From the NCBI GenBank assembly GCA_023145435.1, contig JAGLDS010000006.1:1-64000 (forward strand): a stretch of 64,000 nt of DNA, written 5' to 3'. Below the pieces are notes generated by a model. The model searched no databases. It saw nothing but the letters and a program-made list of their open reading frames with translations, and had not been told where the DNA came from. Shown piece after piece: positions 8,733-19,201 of this stretch. The position numbers and the translations under genes were made by a program. Source of the stretch: Clostridiales bacterium (GTDB lineage: Bacteria > Bacillota > Clostridia > DUPQ01). Each line of letters starts with the position of its first letter. Within the stretch, counting starts at the first letter, position 1.

Positions 8733-10703
8733 TTAATATACCACAGTGACATCATATGCTTCAAGATGTATTTTGATATTTTTAGGTTTACTCAAAGTAA
8801 TGGTTATTGGAAAGTCGTTATGATTTAGTACAAAGGTAGCTTCTTGATTATCACTCCTTCGATAAATTGTCTCAACGCCATCTACTGGAGTAACAACATG
8901 TTGAATAATAGACAAGTCACTAATTACTGTTTTAAGTATTTTTTCATAAATAGGAGTTGTAACATGGCAGCCAACATAATAGACTGAACCTTCACCAAAA
9001 ATATTTTTAGTAATACAAGGTGTGTTTTTATAAAATTCACTATCATAACTTGCTAAAACTTCACTTTCTTTAGGATCAATAATATCTGCCCATAAGGTAG
9101 CTGTAGTGTCACCGGTAATTCCTTTAATCTTAATTTGTTCCTGTCCAAGAGCATCATAGTTTATAACATCAATACCAGCCATTTCTCTGAAATAACCAGG
9201 TAATGTTAATCCGTTAATTTTATTATATTCATCTCTATTTCCAGATCTAAAGGTTAAAACAACACATCCTCCATTTTTAACATATTCTTGGATTTTTTTA
9301 ACTTCGCTTTCATTTGTAATATTATATGCTGGTAAAATAATTAACTTATATTTATTTAAATCAACTGATAAATCAACCACATCACAATTAATATGCATAT
9401 TGGTTAATGCAACATGAATAGATGAAAGAATTTGATTATAATCAAATGAAGGTGAGTGCCATTGATAATCGTGTGCCCAAACATTATCAAATGAACGAAC
9501 AATGCATACCTCAGAGAGTACCTCTGTGTTATCAATTATATCTTCAAGTTCCATAAATTCTTGGCATGTTTTTTTAATTATTTTATAGCGGTCCCTAGGA
9601 ACTCCGTCATGATCTAATACACCATGCCAATACTGTTCGGTACCAAACAAGCAAGTTCTCCACCTAAAATGAACAATACCGTTGGCACCATGTGCCACTG
9701 CTTGATAATCCCATAAACGTATTTGTGCTGGGTTTGGAGTACGTCCCATGAAGTTCCAACCACCTTGTGCACTACACATTTCCATAATCCAGAAGGGTTG
9801 ATTCTTATATCCTCTCATTTTATCATGGTGATATGATACTTCTTCAATACTATCAAAAGGTCCGTGAATAATGTTTGGATAACAGTCCCATGTTATAAAG
9901 TCATATAGTTTTGCATGTTTATAATAATCAATATCATAAAAACGCGACATGAAATTATGAGTAATTGGTACTTTTACTCCATTGCTTTTTAATGTATCAA
10001 TTTGTAATTTAGCGTAATTATCAACTGATTGTGAAGAAAAACGACAATATTCAAGCCACAAACCAGGGTTATGTGCATACATATCTCCTTGTTTATAATC
10101 ACATGCTGTGTGTTTTGGTATAATTAAACTGTCAAAGGAGTAATACGTTTGGCTCCAAAAGTCCATACCTAATTCGCTATTTAATTGTTCAATAGATTCA
10201 TATTTGTTTTCAAGATAAGAAATAAATTCTTTATGACAGTCATCGCAATAACACTTAACTGTATTATGACAACCAAATTCATTATCTAACTGCCAAGTAA
10301 TAACATATGGATTGTCATGGTATCTTTTAGCCATCTTACTAACAATTTTTTTAGTATAATCTTGATAAATTGAGCTATTAAAGCAATAATGACGTCGACT
10401 ACCGTAACCTCTTATATTATTATATTCATCTTCTTGATAAATTTCTGGGTGTTTATCCATTAACCATTTAGGAGGGGTAGCTGTTGGGGTACATAAAATT
10501 GTTTTAATATTAGCTTGCCCTAGCATATCTATAATGGTATCTAACCATGAAAAATCATAATGATTTTCAGATGGTTCCATTTTGGTCCAAGCAAATTCCG
10601 CAAGACGTACAACTGTGAAATTAGCTTCTTTCATTAACTTAACATCTTTTGACCATCTCTCTTCAGGCCAGTGTTCTGGGTAATAATCTACTCCAAAGTG
10701 CAT
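8733..10703 (-). CDS. GH42 family beta-galactosidase
   Basis: MHFGVDYYPEHWPEERW, TWQLDNEFGCH (acid/base) and FWIMEMCSAQGGWNFMGR (nucleophile region) motifs. Confidence 0.93.
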   Translation of the reverse strand: MHFGVDYYPEHWPEERWSKDVKLMKEANFTVVRLAEFAWTKMEPSENHYDFSWLDTIIDMLGQANIKTILCTPTATPPKWLMDKHPEIYQEDEYNNIRGYGSRRHYCFNSSIYQDYTKKIVSKMAKRYHDNPYVITWQLDNEFGCHNTVKCYCDDCHKEFISYLENKYESIEQLNSELGMDFWSQTYYSFDSLIIPKHTACDYKQGDMYAHNPGLWLEYCRFSSQSVDNYAKLQIDTLKSNGVKVPITHNFMSRFYDIDYYKHAKLYDFITWDCYPNIIHGPFDSIEEVSYHHDKMRGYKNQPFWIMEMCSAQGGWNFMGRTPNPAQIRLWDYQAVAHGANGIVHFRWRTCLFGTEQYWHGVLDHDGVPRDRYKIIKKTCQEFMELEDIIDNTEVLSEVCIVRSFDNVWAHDYQWHSPSFDYNQILSSIHVALTNMHINCDVVDLSVDLNKYKLIILPAYNITNESEVKKIQEYVKNGGCVVLTFRSGNRDEYNKINGLTLPGYFREMAGIDVINYDALGQEQIKIKGITGDTTATLWADIIDPKESEVLASYDSEFYKNTPCITKNIFGEGSVYYVGCHVTTPIYEKILKTVISDLSIIQHVVTPVDGVETIYRRSDNQEATFVLNHNDFPITITLSKPKNIKIHLEAYDVTVVY

Positions 10704-10774
10704 TTTTTACTCCTTTTTTGCTTGTTTTCTTGACTATGTTATATAATTAACTATACTTTAGTATAGAGGTAAAT

Positions 10775-12085
10775 ATGAAGCAATACAAATATTTTAAAAG
10801 AGGGGTTAAAGTTCCCCACTATAAAAACACGGAAAATGTAGAAACTACTGTTATGCCAATTCCTGATTTGGTAGAGATACCCATGCTCCATCACATAGGT
10901 GCACCATGTGAGCCGTTGGTTAAGCCAGGAGATGAAGTATTGGTAGGACAAAAAATAGGTGATAGTGATAAGTATATTAGCGCACCAGTCCATACAGGCG
11001 TATCAGGTAAAGTAAAAAAAATCAACAGTATTTTGTTTCCTAATGGAGTTACCGTAAAATCAGTGCTAATTGAAACTGATAAAAAACAAGTTGTAGATCA
11101 ATCAATAAAACCACCAGTTATCAACTCAAAAAAAGAGTTTATTGCAGCTGTTAGAGAATCAGGTTTAGTCGGTTTAGGAGGAGCTGGATTTCCAACACAT
11201 GTAAAGTTAAATCCACCAGAGGGAATTAAAATTGAATACCTATTAATAAATGGAGCAGAATGTGAACCATATATTACATCAGATTATCGTGAGTCAATTG
11301 AAAATTCATGGAATGTTATTAGTGGAATAAATATTATTATGGAATATTTAGAAATTGATAAGGTTATAATTGGTATTGAAGACAATAAACCAAAGGCAGT
11401 TGAAGTTCTTACAGGAATTGCAAAAACAAGTGATAAAATTGATATTATGCCACTTAAATCAAAATACCCACAAGGTGCTGAAAAAATGTTAATTTATTCA
11501 CTAACTGGAAAAGTGGTTCCAGCTGGAAAATTACCTCTTGATGTAGGTGTTATTGTTATGAACGTTACATCTGTTGCTTTTATTGCAAGTTATATAAAGA
11601 CTGGGATGCCATTAACAAAGAAGAGAATAACAATAGATGGAGGTGCAATTAAGCACCCTTCAAATATTGAAGTATTTGTAGGAACAAATATAAAAGAAGC
11701 GATTAAATTCGCTGGAGGATTTAAAGAAGAACCTAAAAAGATTTTAATGGGTGGTCCTATGATGGGGGTTAGTCAATACAATTTAGAGTCACCAATATTA
11801 AAGCAAAACAATGCAATCTTAGCATTTAATGAAAAACAAAGTAAAATGCCTGAACAAACTGCATGTATCAAGTGTGGTAGATGCATAAGTGCTTGTCCAA
11901 TGAATTTAATGCCAGTATATTTTGATATTTTTAATGAAAGCAAGGATGCTGATCAATTATTAAAGTTAGATATACTTAGCTGTATTGAATGTGGGTCATG
12001 TTCATTTGTTTGTCCAGCCAACAGATACTTGGTCCAATCAATTAGAAATGGTAAATTATTAGTAAGAGCAAAGGGAAGTAAGTAA
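10775..12085 (+). CDS. rnfC: Rnf electron transport complex subunit C
   Basis: GLGGAGFPTHVKL NADH/flavin motif; two CxxCxxC...CP clusters at the C-terminus; first gene of the rnfCDGEAB order. Confidence 0.95.
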   Translation: MKQYKYFKRGVKVPHYKNTENVETTVMPIPDLVEIPMLHHIGAPCEPLVKPGDEVLVGQKIGDSDKYISAPVHTGVSGKVKKINSILFPNGVTVKSVLIETDKKQVVDQSIKPPVINSKKEFIAAVRESGLVGLGGAGFPTHVKLNPPEGIKIEYLLINGAECEPYITSDYRESIENSWNVISGINIIMEYLEIDKVIIGIEDNKPKAVEVLTGIAKTSDKIDIMPLKSKYPQGAEKMLIYSLTGKVVPAGKLPLDVGVIVMNVTSVAFIASYIKTGMPLTKKRITIDGGAIKHPSNIEVFVGTNIKEAIKFAGGFKEEPKKILMGGPMMGVSQYNLESPILKQNNAILAFNEKQSKMPEQTACIKCGRCISACPMNLMPVYFDIFNESKDADQLLKLDILSCIECGSCSFVCPANRYLVQSIRNGKLLVRAKGSK

Positions 12086-12087
12086 GT

Positions 12088-13017
12088 ATGGAACATAAAT
12101 TATATGTAAATTCTTCACCTCACATAAAAGATGTGGCAAAAACATCAAATATTATGTTTGATGTAATTATCGCTTTAATACCAGCGACTATTATTAGTAT
12201 ATATTTGTACTCGTATATGGCAGCAATTATTATCGGGGTAACCGTAGTGTCATCTGTTTTATTTGAGGCGTTATACAATTTACTAACAAAGCAAAAACAA
12301 ACAGTTGGTGATTATAGTGCAGTAGTAACAGGATTATTATTAGCGCTAAACTTACCTCCATCTGCTGCATCTATATGGTTAGGTGTTATTGGGTCGCTAG
12401 TTGCTATTATTATTGTTAAAATGATTTTTGGCGGGATTGGAAATAATATCTTTAACCCTGCAATAGCAGCAAGGGTGTTTTTAACAGTTGCGTTTTCATC
12501 ACAAATGACCACATGGTTATCTCCTGGTGCAGATGCAATATCTACAGCTACTCCATTAGCATTAGCAAGTAATGGAATAATAACATCTAACATTGATTTG
12601 TTTTTAGGAAATATTCCAGGATGTCTTGGTGAAACTAGTGCTTTAGCATTGTTACTAGGATTTGGGTGGCTATTAATTAGAAAGGTAATTAAATTAGATA
12701 TTACTTTAACTTACTTGTTAACAGTAGTTGTCTTTTCCTTCATTATTGGTGTAGATCCATTATTTCAAATTCTATCAGGTGGACTTCTATTAGGAGCTAT
12801 CTTCATGGCAACTGATTATTCAACGTCTCCAATGACCAAAAAAGGTAAAATTATATATGGGTTAGGCTTAGGTATTATTACCATGGGAATAAGAGTATAT
12901 GGTAACTTACCAGAGGGTGTTTCCTTTTCTATCTTATTTATGAACGTTCTAGTACCTCTAATCGATCGTTATACTATTCCAAAAAGTTTTGGAGGTGTGA
13001 AGAAGAAAAATGCGTGA
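12088..13017 (+). CDS. rnfD: Rnf complex subunit D
   Basis: NqrB/RnfD membrane protein (MATDYSTSPMT flavinylation motif region); operon position. Confidence 0.95.
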   Translation: MEHKLYVNSSPHIKDVAKTSNIMFDVIIALIPATIISIYLYSYMAAIIIGVTVVSSVLFEALYNLLTKQKQTVGDYSAVVTGLLLALNLPPSAASIWLGVIGSLVAIIIVKMIFGGIGNNIFNPAIAARVFLTVAFSSQMTTWLSPGADAISTATPLALASNGIITSNIDLFLGNIPGCLGETSALALLLGFGWLLIRKVIKLDITLTYLLTVVVFSFIIGVDPLFQILSGGLLLGAIFMATDYSTSPMTKKGKIIYGLGLGIITMGIRVYGNLPEGVSFSILFMNVLVPLIDRYTIPKSFGGVKKKNA

Positions 13018-13570
13018 AATTTTTAAACCCGTTTTAATATTATTAGCTATCTGTGTAATTATATCCTTATGTGTATCATTTGTATTTAATATTACAGAAG
13101 ATAGAATTCTCGCAATTGAAAAGCAAACTAACGAATTGTTAATGGAGAAAGTACTTAAAGAAGCTAAACCATTTACAGAAATAACAAGTGAAATAGTAAC
13201 TTTAAGAGAATCAGCACTAACAAATATAACCGTTAATCATGTTTACCAATCGGAAAAAGGTTTAGTTTTTAACATGAACACTAAAGGTTATGGAGGAGAT
13301 GTAGTAGTTTTTGTTGGAATTACAACTGGTGGAAACATTGAAAACGTTCGAATTGGTAAAAACAATGAAACACCTTCTGTTGGGAAGAAAGCTGAAGAAA
13401 AGGATTTTACAAAACGATTTGTTGACTTACCAGTAAATCGGAAAATAAATAATCAAGTTGATACAATTAGTGGTGCAACGATTACAACTAAAGCAGTAAT
13501 TGAGGCTGTACAAGAAGCCGTAGATTACTTTGTAATTTATAGTGCACAAGAAAAAGGAAGTGAACAGTAA
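13010..13570 (+). CDS. rnfG: Rnf complex subunit G (FMN-binding)
   Basis: Covalent FMN motif DTISGATITT; operon position. Confidence 0.95.
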   Translation: MREIFKPVLILLAICVIISLCVSFVFNITEDRILAIEKQTNELLMEKVLKEAKPFTEITSEIVTLRESALTNITVNHVYQSEKGLVFNMNTKGYGGDVVVFVGITTGGNIENVRIGKNNETPSVGKKAEEKDFTKRFVDLPVNRKINNQVDTISGATITTKAVIEAVQEAVDYFVIYSAQEKGSEQ

Positions 13571-13571
13571 A

Positions 13572-14231
13572 ATGAAAAAAGGATTTAAAGAATTTTCAAA
13601 AGGAATAATTCGGGAAAACCCAATATTTGCTTTAGTTTTAGGAATGTGTCCAACATTAGCCGTAACTACTTCTGCAGAAAATGGTGTTGGAATGGGTATT
13701 GCAGCAACAGTAGTTTTACTTGGTTCAAATATTGTTATATCACTTCTTAGAAAAGTTATTCCAGATAAGGTGAGAATTCCTGCATATATTACTGTAATAG
13801 CAGGATTTGTAACTATTATACAATTGGTTTTAAAAGCCTATTTTACTGAGTTAGATCAAGCACTTGGTATTTTTATTCCGCTAATTGTTGTTAACTGTAT
13901 TATTTTAGCTCGTGCTGAAATGTATGCAAGTAAAAATAATGTGGGTTATTCTATCCTAGATGCTCTTGGAATGGGATTTGGATTTACAGCAGCATTAGTT
14001 CTTATTGGTGGAATAAGAGAAATCTTAGGAAGCGGAACTATTTTTGGAATTGATGTTTCTTTTGGTGTAATTCCACAAGCTACTTTATTTATTTTACCAG
14101 CTGGAGGCTTTTTAATTCTTGGATTATTAATGGCAGCATATAATAAATTTACTAAAGGCAAAGAAAAAGTAGCTGATTGTGAATCGTGTCCTATTCAGTG
14201 TTTCAATGCTGAGCAAGGAGAACAATCATGA
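13572..14231 (+). CDS. rnfE: Rnf complex subunit E
   Basis: RENPIFALVLGMCPTLAVTTSAENGVGMG; operon position. ATG at 13572. Confidence 0.95.
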   Translation: MKKGFKEFSKGIIRENPIFALVLGMCPTLAVTTSAENGVGMGIAATVVLLGSNIVISLLRKVIPDKVRIPAYITVIAGFVTIIQLVLKAYFTELDQALGIFIPLIVVNCIILARAEMYASKNNVGYSILDALGMGFGFTAALVLIGGIREILGSGTIFGIDVSFGVIPQATLFILPAGGFLILGLLMAAYNKFTKGKEKVADCESCPIQCFNAEQGEQS

Positions 14232-14809
14232 TGAGAATTCTTTTTGTTATTTTAGGAACCATTTTAGTAGAAAACTTTGTATTAACAAAATTCTTAGGAA
14301 TATGTCCTTACTTAGGTGTATCAAAAAAAATGGATTCCGCTTTAGGAATGAGTGGAGCAGTTGTGTTTGTTATGACCATTGCATCTGCTGTAACGTGGGT
14401 GGTTAATGAATATGTATTATCACCATATGGATTAGGTTACTTACAGACCATTGCGTTTATTTTAGTAATTGCTTCAGTAGTTCAATTTGTTGAATTGTTA
14501 TTAAAAAGGTTTATAAAACCATTATATAATTCTTTAGGAATTTATTTACCTCTAATTACCACCAATTGTGCAGTATTAGGAGTAGCATTATTAAATATTC
14601 AAAATAGTAGTAGTTTTGGAATGTCAGTTCTATATGGATTTTCAGCCGGATTAAGTTTTACATTTGCTTTGATTCTCTTTTCAGGTATCAGAGAAAAATT
14701 AGAAACAAGTAATGTGTCTAAAAGTTTTAAAGGATTGCCAATTGCTTTAGTTACCGCTGCCTTTATGGCTCTATCGTTTATGGGCTTTCAAGGCATGTTT
14801 ACCTTTTAA
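14228..14809 (+). CDS. rnfA: Rnf complex subunit A
   Basis: ENFVLTKFLGICPYLGVSKK; ATGA overlap with rnfE. Confidence 0.95.
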   Translation: MMRILFVILGTILVENFVLTKFLGICPYLGVSKKMDSALGMSGAVVFVMTIASAVTWVVNEYVLSPYGLGYLQTIAFILVIASVVQFVELLLKRFIKPLYNSLGIYLPLITTNCAVLGVALLNIQNSSSFGMSVLYGFSAGLSFTFALILFSGIREKLETSNVSKSFKGLPIALVTAAFMALSFMGFQGMFTF

Positions 14810-14822
14810 GGAGAAAATATAA

Positions 14823-15626
14823 ATGTTTCAAAGTATTTTATCAGCAGTTGCGGCTATCAGTGTCATTGGATTAGTTTTTGGTATAGTTTTATCTATTGCT
14901 TCAAAAGTTTTTGCTGTAAAAACTGATCCAAAAATTACTGAAGTTCGAAGTGCTTTACCAGGAGCTAATTGTGGAGCATGTGGTTTTCCAGGTTGTGATC
15001 AATATGCAGAAAGCATTGCAAAAAAAGAGAGTATTATTACTTTATGCCCTGTAGGGGGACAACAAGTAATTGACGACCTTGCAGTTATTATGTGTGTAGA
15101 TGTTGAACAAACAGAAAGACATGTTGCTAGAGTACTTTGTAGGGGCACTAATGACAAAACAAAAAAAGAATATGATTATATAGGAATACCTACTTGTCAG
15201 GCAATAAATTCTATGTACAAAGGGGATAGTTCATGTAATTTTGGTTGCTTAGGTTTAGGTGATTGTGTAGTAGCTTGTGAATATAATGCTATAAAAATTG
15301 AAGATGGTATTGCATGGATTATTGAAGAAAACTGTGTTGGTTGTATGAAGTGTGTAGAAGCTTGTCCAAAAAATATAATTGTGATGGTACCTGATAAAGG
15401 ACGAGTCACAGTATCATGTATGAACACAGAGCTTGGTAAAAAGGTTATAACCGCATGTAAGGTTGGCTGCATTGCATGTAAGAAGTGTGAAAAAATTTGC
15501 AGATATGATGCTATTCATGTTATTAATGGAAAAGCAATCGTTGATTATGAAAAATGCACAAATTGTGGAGAATGTATTGATGTTTGTCCAACAAAATCTA
15601 TAAATAGATATTTGTTAAACATATAA
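14823..15626 (+). CDS. rnfB: Rnf complex subunit B (ferredoxin-type)
   Basis: ALPGANCGACGFPGCDQYAESI plus several 4Fe-4S motifs. Confidence 0.95.
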   Translation: MFQSILSAVAAISVIGLVFGIVLSIASKVFAVKTDPKITEVRSALPGANCGACGFPGCDQYAESIAKKESIITLCPVGGQQVIDDLAVIMCVDVEQTERHVARVLCRGTNDKTKKEYDYIGIPTCQAINSMYKGDSSCNFGCLGLGDCVVACEYNAIKIEDGIAWIIEENCVGCMKCVEACPKNIIVMVPDKGRVTVSCMNTELGKKVITACKVGCIACKKCEKICRYDAIHVINGKAIVDYEKCTNCGECIDVCPTKSINRYLLNI

Positions 15627-15708
15627 TTACAATAATTTCATAAAAAATCCATAAGTACATGCTATTCTAAAATAAAAGAATGGCATGAGCTATATTTAGG
15701 AGAGAAAA

Positions 15709-16569
15709 ATGACCTTATTTTTAAACATATTATTTGCATGGGCTTCCATGATATTGGCAGGATTATTAGCTGTTATAATTGTGATGCGTATTGTTAATAA
15801 GTATGCATTTAAAAACAAAAAAAACATTATATATAAGATAAATAGATATTTACGTAAAATACATAAATCAATGGGAGTAGCAATTATTGTTACAGGCTTT
15901 TATCACGGCCTTTTTTCAAGCGATGCTATTCTTTCAATAAATTATGGAACAGCTGTCTGGGTACTTACTATTATTTTAGCTGCAACTTGGATTTTTAAAG
16001 CACAATTAAAGAAAATAAAAAACTGGATGTATTGGCATAGAGTGATTGCAGCTATATTTGTAATTGTTTTAGTCATTCATGTTATTGATGTTGGTGGATT
16101 TATAGGAGTTCCAAATGCATATTCTTTAGGGTTTAATCCTCTACCACAAGCTACTCTAGCACCTATAGAAGAAATCGAAGCATTGATTGAAGATACAGGT
16201 GTTGTTTATAAAAATGGTGAGTACATAGGTGTAGCTAATGGATACGGACCAGATTTAACAGTCAAAGTTGTTATAGAAAATCAATTAATCAGTTCTGTAG
16301 AAGTTGTTTCTCATAATGAAGATAGACCAATGTATTATCAAATGCCAATGGAAAAATTACCAATAGATATTATTAAAAGTCAATCTCCTATAGTTGATAC
16401 TGTTTCTGGAGCAACCTACACTTCTTATGGAATTATTAATGCAACAATCGATGCGTTAAGTCAAGCAATACTTAGTGGTGAAATTGAAGAAAAAATCGAT
16501 GTTGAAGAGGAACATAGCAAACCTGAAGGTGAAAAAGGTGGTGGAAAAGGACAGGGTAAAAACCACTAG
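15709..16569 (+). CDS. Membrane protein with a putative bis-His heme-b transmembrane domain and C-terminal FMN-binding domain
   Basis: TM helices with paired histidines HKSMGVAIIVTGFYH and HRVIAAIFVIVLVIH; C-terminal VDTVSGATYTSYGIINATIDAL FMN-attachment motif. Confidence 0.75.
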   Translation: MTLFLNILFAWASMILAGLLAVIIVMRIVNKYAFKNKKNIIYKINRYLRKIHKSMGVAIIVTGFYHGLFSSDAILSINYGTAVWVLTIILAATWIFKAQLKKIKNWMYWHRVIAAIFVIVLVIHVIDVGGFIGVPNAYSLGFNPLPQATLAPIEEIEALIEDTGVVYKNGEYIGVANGYGPDLTVKVVIENQLISSVEVVSHNEDRPMYYQMPMEKLPIDIIKSQSPIVDTVSGATYTSYGIINATIDALSQAILSGEIEEKIDVEEEHSKPEGEKGGGKGQGKNH

Positions 16570-16653
16570 AATACACCACTAAAAACATGGACTTATAACT
16601 TCTAATAATATATAATATATATAATATATATTAAGCGATTTGGAGTGTTATAA

Positions 16654-19131
16654 ATGTCAGAAAATACCCAAGAAAATGTTAGAAGAGTTATTCCCATTGA
16701 AATAGAAGAAGAGATAAAAAAATCATTTATTGAATATGCTATGTCTGTTATTGCAGACAGAGCATTACCAGATGTCAGAGATGGATTAAAACCTGTTCAT
16801 AGGCGTATTTTATATGCAATGATGATATTAGGATTTCTACCTGAAAAGAGTTATCGTAAATGTGCTTCCACTGTTGGTGAAGTATTAGCTAAATTTCATC
16901 CTCATGGTGATCAATCTGTATATGATGCTCTAGTCCGATTGGCACAAGATTTTTCACTACGCTATCCACTAGTTGATGGTCATGGAAACTTTGGTTCAAG
17001 GGATGGTGATTCAGCAGCGGCTATGAGATATACAGAAGCTAGATTAGCTAAAATTTCATCAGAAATGTTACATGAAATAAATAAAGACACAGTTGATTTT
17101 AGATCAAACTTTGATGATCATGAAATGGAACCAACTGTACTACCTTCACGGTTTCCTAATTTATTAGCAAATGGCTCATCTGGAATTGCTGTTGGTATGG
17201 CTACAAATATTCCACCCCACAATTTAACAGAGCTAATTGATGGCATTTATGCACTAATTGATGATCGCGAAATAACAATTGAAGGATTAATGGAATATAT
17301 CAAAGGACCTGATTTTCCAACATATGGAACTATTATTGGTAGAAGTGGTATCAAACAAGCCTATATGACTGGTAGAGGGCGAATAGTGGTTCGTGGTGTA
17401 GTAGAAGTTGATGAACTTGGAAATAAGACTAGATTGATTGTGAAGTCGCTACCTTATCAAGTAAATAAAGCTAGATTAATTGAAAAAATTGCTCAACTAG
17501 TTAAAGATAAAAAAATTGACGGAATTTCTGGAATTAATGACGAATCTGACAGAAATGAAGATGTGAGAATTGTAATCGTTTTAAAAAGAGATGCTAATGT
17601 TAATGTTGTTTTAAATAGATTGTACAAACACACACAAATTCAAGATGCTTTTAATGCAAATATGTTAGCCTTAATACCTACAGAAAACAAAGGGTATGAA
17701 CCTAGAATTCTCAATTTGAAACAAGCGTTAGTTCATTATGTTGATTACCAACAAGAAATAATAAGAAGACGTACTAAATTTGATCTTGATAAGTCAGAAG
17801 CAAGAGCTCATATTTTAGAAGGACTTATTAAAGCTGTTGATATTCTAGATGAGATTATTGCTACCATTAGAAAATCAAAAAATGAGCCAGAAGCAAAAAA
17901 ACATCTTGTTGAAAACTTTGAATTTTCAGACAGACAAGCACAAGCAATTGTAGACATGAGACTAGGTCGTTTAACTGGACTTGCAATTTTAGAATTACAA
18001 AAAGATTATAACGATGTTAATAAGAAAATTGTTTACTATAAATCTATTTTATTAAATGAAGATATTGTTAATGGTATTATTAAAGATGAATTGGCAGTTA
18101 TTAAGAAAAAATTTGGCGATGATAGACGAACAGAAATAACGCACGATGAGTCAGATTTTGAAGATGAAGATTTAATTGAAGAACAAACTGTGGTCATTAC
18201 TAGAACTCAATTTGGTTATGTAAAAAGGCTACCAGTTGACACATATAAAAGCCAGAGAAGAGGAGGCAGAGGAATCACTGGTCTTAGTACTAGAGAAGAA
18301 GATTATGTAGTAGATTTATTTACAACTACTACTCATACTAATTTGCTGTTTTTCTCCAATAAAGGAAAAGTATATAAAATAAAAGGATATCAAATTCCAG
18401 AAGCAGGTCGTACAGCTAAGGGAATGGCTATTGTTAATTTATTACAATTAGACGGAGATGAAAAAATAAATACTGTTATTCCTGTTAAAGAATTTGAAGA
18501 TGGACAATTCCTATTTATGGCTACTAAAAATGGTGTTGTTAAAAAAACACCACTAACTGATTTCTTACATATTAGAAAATGTGGAATTATTGCTGTTACC
18601 CTACGTGAAGATGATCAGTTAATTGAAGTTTCACTAACAGATGGTACAACAAATATCATGTTAGCAACGTATAAAGGAATGGCTATTCGTTTTAAAGAAA
18701 GTGATGCTAGATCCATGGGACGAAATGCACAAGGTGTTATGGGTATCAGATTAGATGCAGATGACTATGTGGTTTCCATGGAAGTTGTAACAGATGATCA
18801 AACAATTTTATCAGTCACTGAAAATGGATTTGGTAAGCGAACATTTGTTGACGAATATCCTGTTCAAAAACGTGGTGGAAAAGGAGTATTAACTTATAGA
18901 GTAACTGATAGAACAGGAAATATGATTGGAACAAAAATAGTTACAGATAATGACGATTTGATTATGATTTCAATTAAAGGAATTATTATTAGAATTAGGT
19001 CATCAGAAATCAGTATTCTTGGAAGAGCAACTCAAGGAGTAACGTTAATGAGAATTGAAGAGGATAATAAAGTAGTGTCCATTGCTAGAATCGTTAATGA
19101 AGACACAGAAGAATTTACAGAGGAAAGCTAA
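16654..19131 (+). CDS. gyrA: DNA gyrase subunit A
   Basis: [32 protein letters not shown]; active-site [12 protein letters not shown]-terminal beta-pinwheel repeats with QRRGGRG GyrA box. Confidence 0.95.
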   Translation: MSENTQENVRRVIPIEIEEEIKKSFIEYAMSVIADRALPDVRDGLKPVHRRILYAMMILGFLPEKSYRKCASTVGEVLAKFHPHGDQSVYDALVRLAQDFSLRYPLVDGHGNFGSRDGDSAAAMRYTEARLAKISSEMLHEINKDTVDFRSNFDDHEMEPTVLPSRFPNLLANGSSGIAVGMATNIPPHNLTELIDGIYALIDDREITIEGLMEYIKGPDFPTYGTIIGRSGIKQAYMTGRGRIVVRGVVEVDELGNKTRLIVKSLPYQVNKARLIEKIAQLVKDKKIDGISGINDESDRNEDVRIVIVLKRDANVNVVLNRLYKHTQIQDAFNANMLALIPTENKGYEPRILNLKQALVHYVDYQQEIIRRRTKFDLDKSEARAHILEGLIKAVDILDEIIATIRKSKNEPEAKKHLVENFEFSDRQAQAIVDMRLGRLTGLAILELQKDYNDVNKKIVYYKSILLNEDIVNGIIKDELAVIKKKFGDDRRTEITHDESDFEDEDLIEEQTVVITRTQFGYVKRLPVDTYKSQRRGGRGITGLSTREEDYVVDLFTTTTHTNLLFFSNKGKVYKIKGYQIPEAGRTAKGMAIVNLLQLDGDEKINTVIPVKEFEDGQFLFMATKNGVVKKTPLTDFLHIRKCGIIAVTLREDDQLIEVSLTDGTTNIMLATYKGMAIRFKESDARSMGRNAQGVMGIRLDADDYVVSMEVVTDDQTILSVTENGFGKRTFVDEYPVQKRGGKGVLTYRVTDRTGNMIGTKIVTDNDDLIMISIKGIIIRIRSSEISILGRATQGVTLMRIEEDNKVVSIARIVNEDTEEFTEES

Positions 19132-19150
19132 TAAGCTTTCCTTTTCTTTA
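19122..19150 (+). terminator. Rho-independent terminator overlapping the gyrA stop codon
   Basis: GGAAAGCT-aata-AGCTTTCC followed by TTTTCTTTA; gyrA TAA is 19129-19131. Confidence 0.75.
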
Positions 19151-19156
19151 CATTAA

Positions 19157-19184
19157 GTTAGTTAAGTATTACAATACAACTAAC
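19157..19184. promoter_or_regulatory. Inverted repeat (candidate operator or hairpin) in the nadABC leader
   Basis: GTTAGTT-aa-GTATT-ac-AATAC-AACTAAC located 17 bp before the nadA ATG. Confidence 0.5.
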
Positions 19185-19201
19185 CTAAAAAGGTGGTTTT
19201 T

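Noticed and set aside
12312-12593. Antisense ORF inside rnfD (and similar antisense ORFs in gcvPB, gltB, kbl, gltD)
   Set aside because: Opposite-strand shadows of well-supported genes with no independent SD or domain evidence.
16604-16632. ATATAT-rich repeat upstream of gyrA
   Set aside because: Low-complexity AT run, expected in an AT-rich genome; probably promoter region only.
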